Shown here: positions 27,630 to 28,414 of the stretch, piece after piece
Position numbering within the stretch: position 1 is the first letter of the stretch
Layout: the number at the start of each line of letters is the position of its first letter
Source of the DNA: CAZNPW01 sp964575185
GTDB lineage: Bacteria > Pseudomonadota > Alphaproteobacteria > Rhodobacterales > Rhodobacteraceae
Length of the DNA stretch: 28,414 bases
Assembly: GCA_964575185.1 (NCBI GenBank)
Contig: CAZNPW010000038.1
Location: 1 to 28,414, forward strand
Reading direction: 5' to 3'
Made by a program: the position numbers and the translations under genes
Notes under the pieces: generated by a model
Told to the model about the DNA's origin: nothing
The model's input: the letters and a program-made list of their open reading frames with translations, nothing else
The model's database searches: none

Positions 27630-28414
27630 CTAACCCCCGGCCGGCGCGGGGGTGCCGGCGGTGCGGCCGGCCCGCACCGGAGTGACGCGGATGCCCGCGC
27701 CCAAGAGCGGCGAGCGTTCCGCCACCACCTCGCGCCCGGCGGCGGGGCCGGGGGCGACGATGACCGCATCGCCCTGGCGGCGCAGGATGCTGACCGGGAT
27801 CGGCTCCAGCCGGTCCTCGTCGCCCAGCGCCAGCACCGCGCCGTCGCCTCCGACGGCGGTGGCGGGCAGGAGCGCGGCCCTGGCGAGCGGCGGCTCGGCG
27901 ATCACCACCGTCACGAAGTCCCCCGGCTGCAGCGCGCCGGCGTCATCTAGCGTGGCGAAGACCTGCCGCCCCGTCTCGCCCGGGGCCACGCTCGCGGCGA
28001 GCCGCGTCAGGCGGGCGGCGATCGGCTCGCCGCCGGTCGGCAGCACCGTGACGCGGGCGTCGGGAAGGCTTGCGCCCCCGCCCGAGAGCTGCGCGAACTG
28101 CTGCGTCGACAGCCGCACCGCGACCTCCAGCGCCTGCGGGTCGATCAGCGTCGCGAGCCGCTCGTTCGGCCCGACCAGCGCGCCTTCGACCAGTGCCGCG
28201 CCCGCGATCCGCCCGGCGAAGCCCGCCCGGATCACCGTGTCGTCCAGCGCCCGCTCGGCCTGGTCGAGCGCGATCCGCGCCCGCGCCGCCGCGCTGTCGG
28301 CGGTGGCGATCCGCGCCTCGGCCGCGATCACCGCGCCGCGGCGCGCCAGCACCGCCTGCGACGCGGCCGACACGGCGAGCTGCGCCTCCTCCACCGCCGC
28401 CGCCGACCCCGCGC
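27630..28414 (-). CDS. Efflux RND transporter periplasmic adaptor (membrane-fusion) subunit, 5' part missing
   Basis: The visible 260 or so C-terminal residues begin off the right edge. They show the end of the alpha-helical hairpin (ARIATADSAAARARIALDQAERAL), the lipoyl-domain return DTVIRAGFAGRIAGAALVEGALVGPNERLATLIDP, a beta-barrel (EVAVRLSTQQFAQL to VFATLDDAGALQPGDFVTVVI) and the membrane-proximal part ending near TPAPAGG. This is the HlyD/AcrA adaptor that links the permease to an outer-membrane channel. The gap to the permease start is 4 nt, so the two are co-transcribed. No outer-membrane channel gene is in view. The tail is rich in Pro, Ala and Gly. Confidence 0.92.
   Translation of the reverse strand, partial: AGSAAAVEEAQLAVSAASQAVLARRGAVIAAEARIATADSAAARARIALDQAERALDDTVIRAGFAGRIAGAALVEGALVGPNERLATLIDPQALEVAVRLSTQQFAQLSGGGASLPDARVTVLPTGGEPIAARLTRLAASVAPGETGRQVFATLDDAGALQPGDFVTVVIAEPPLARAALLPATAVGGDGAVLALGDEDRLEPIPVSILRRQGDAVIVAPGPAAGREVVAERSPLLGAGIRVTPVRAGRTAGTPAPAGG

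Noticed and set aside
24863..27685. A 940-codon plus-strand frame opposite the RND permease
   Set aside because: Low-complexity Arg/His/Gln composition and no ribosome site; the permease on the other strand is certain.
1..28414. tRNA, rRNA, insertion sequences, integrase or phage genes
   Set aside because: I looked for cloverleaf arms, transposase motifs and long terminal inverted repeats and saw none that I could support.

Overview
The window is very GC-rich DNA from an alphaproteobacterium, most likely a member of the Rhodobacteraceae. The evidence is the gene content (a PetP/PetR-like pair, a histone deacetylase-like/xseB/ispA/dxs block, an Mrp antiporter with fused A and B subunits, a tandem-domain ALDH16-type dehydrogenase beside deoC), the heavy G/C third-position bias and the kind of extragenic hairpins. 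It looks like ordinary chromosome. I see no rRNA, tRNA, CRISPR array, transposase or phage gene. One toxin-antitoxin module is the only clearly accessory gene pair.

Layout, left to right. 1-5726 (minus strand) is a head-to-tail series: histone deacetylase-like hydrolase, xseB, ispA and dxs, whose coding ends touch or overlap by 1-4 nt, followed by an amidohydrolase and a truncated peptide-type ABC solute-binding protein. ispA and dxs together supply isoprenoid precursors. An extragenic repeat separates this block from a PetR-like response regulator and a PetP-like MarR regulator (5837-7039, minus). A 118-bp divergent region rich in repeats leads to a branched-chain aminotransferase (plus). 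The aminotransferase stop codon overlaps that of brnA in a brnTA toxin-antitoxin pair read on the other strand. A small membrane protein and an Ohr-type peroxidase converge on a strong hairpin. Next come a previously unlisted 56-codon ORF, queG, a second copy of the extragenic repeat, a glutathione transferase and mtgA, all on the minus strand.

12343-12879 is a DUF1269-type membrane protein with a damaged-looking 5' end. From 13020 to 18822 a tightly coupled plus-strand operon encodes a full Mrp-type cation/proton antiporter (A/B fused, C, D, E, F, G; every junction overlaps by 1 or 4 nt). It is followed by deoC and the ALDH16-type gene, which together could turn deoxyribose 5-phosphate into glyceraldehyde 3-phosphate plus acetate. 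Three perfect hairpins in a row separate them from the convergent yqgE gene. Then come a divergent periplasmic DsbD-alpha-like protein, a small secreted Thr/Ala/Gly repeat protein, and, on the minus strand, an RND efflux permease with the end of its membrane-fusion partner running off the window.

The most interesting signals are not genes. They are an extragenic element whose two close copies lie in frame directly ahead of start codons, a triple-hairpin intergenic element, regulatory palindromes in front of ilvE, brnTA and deoC, and the small Arg-rich ORF ahead of ohr. I did not find a clearly new multi-gene system. All product names are by recognition of sequence motifs, without database searches.
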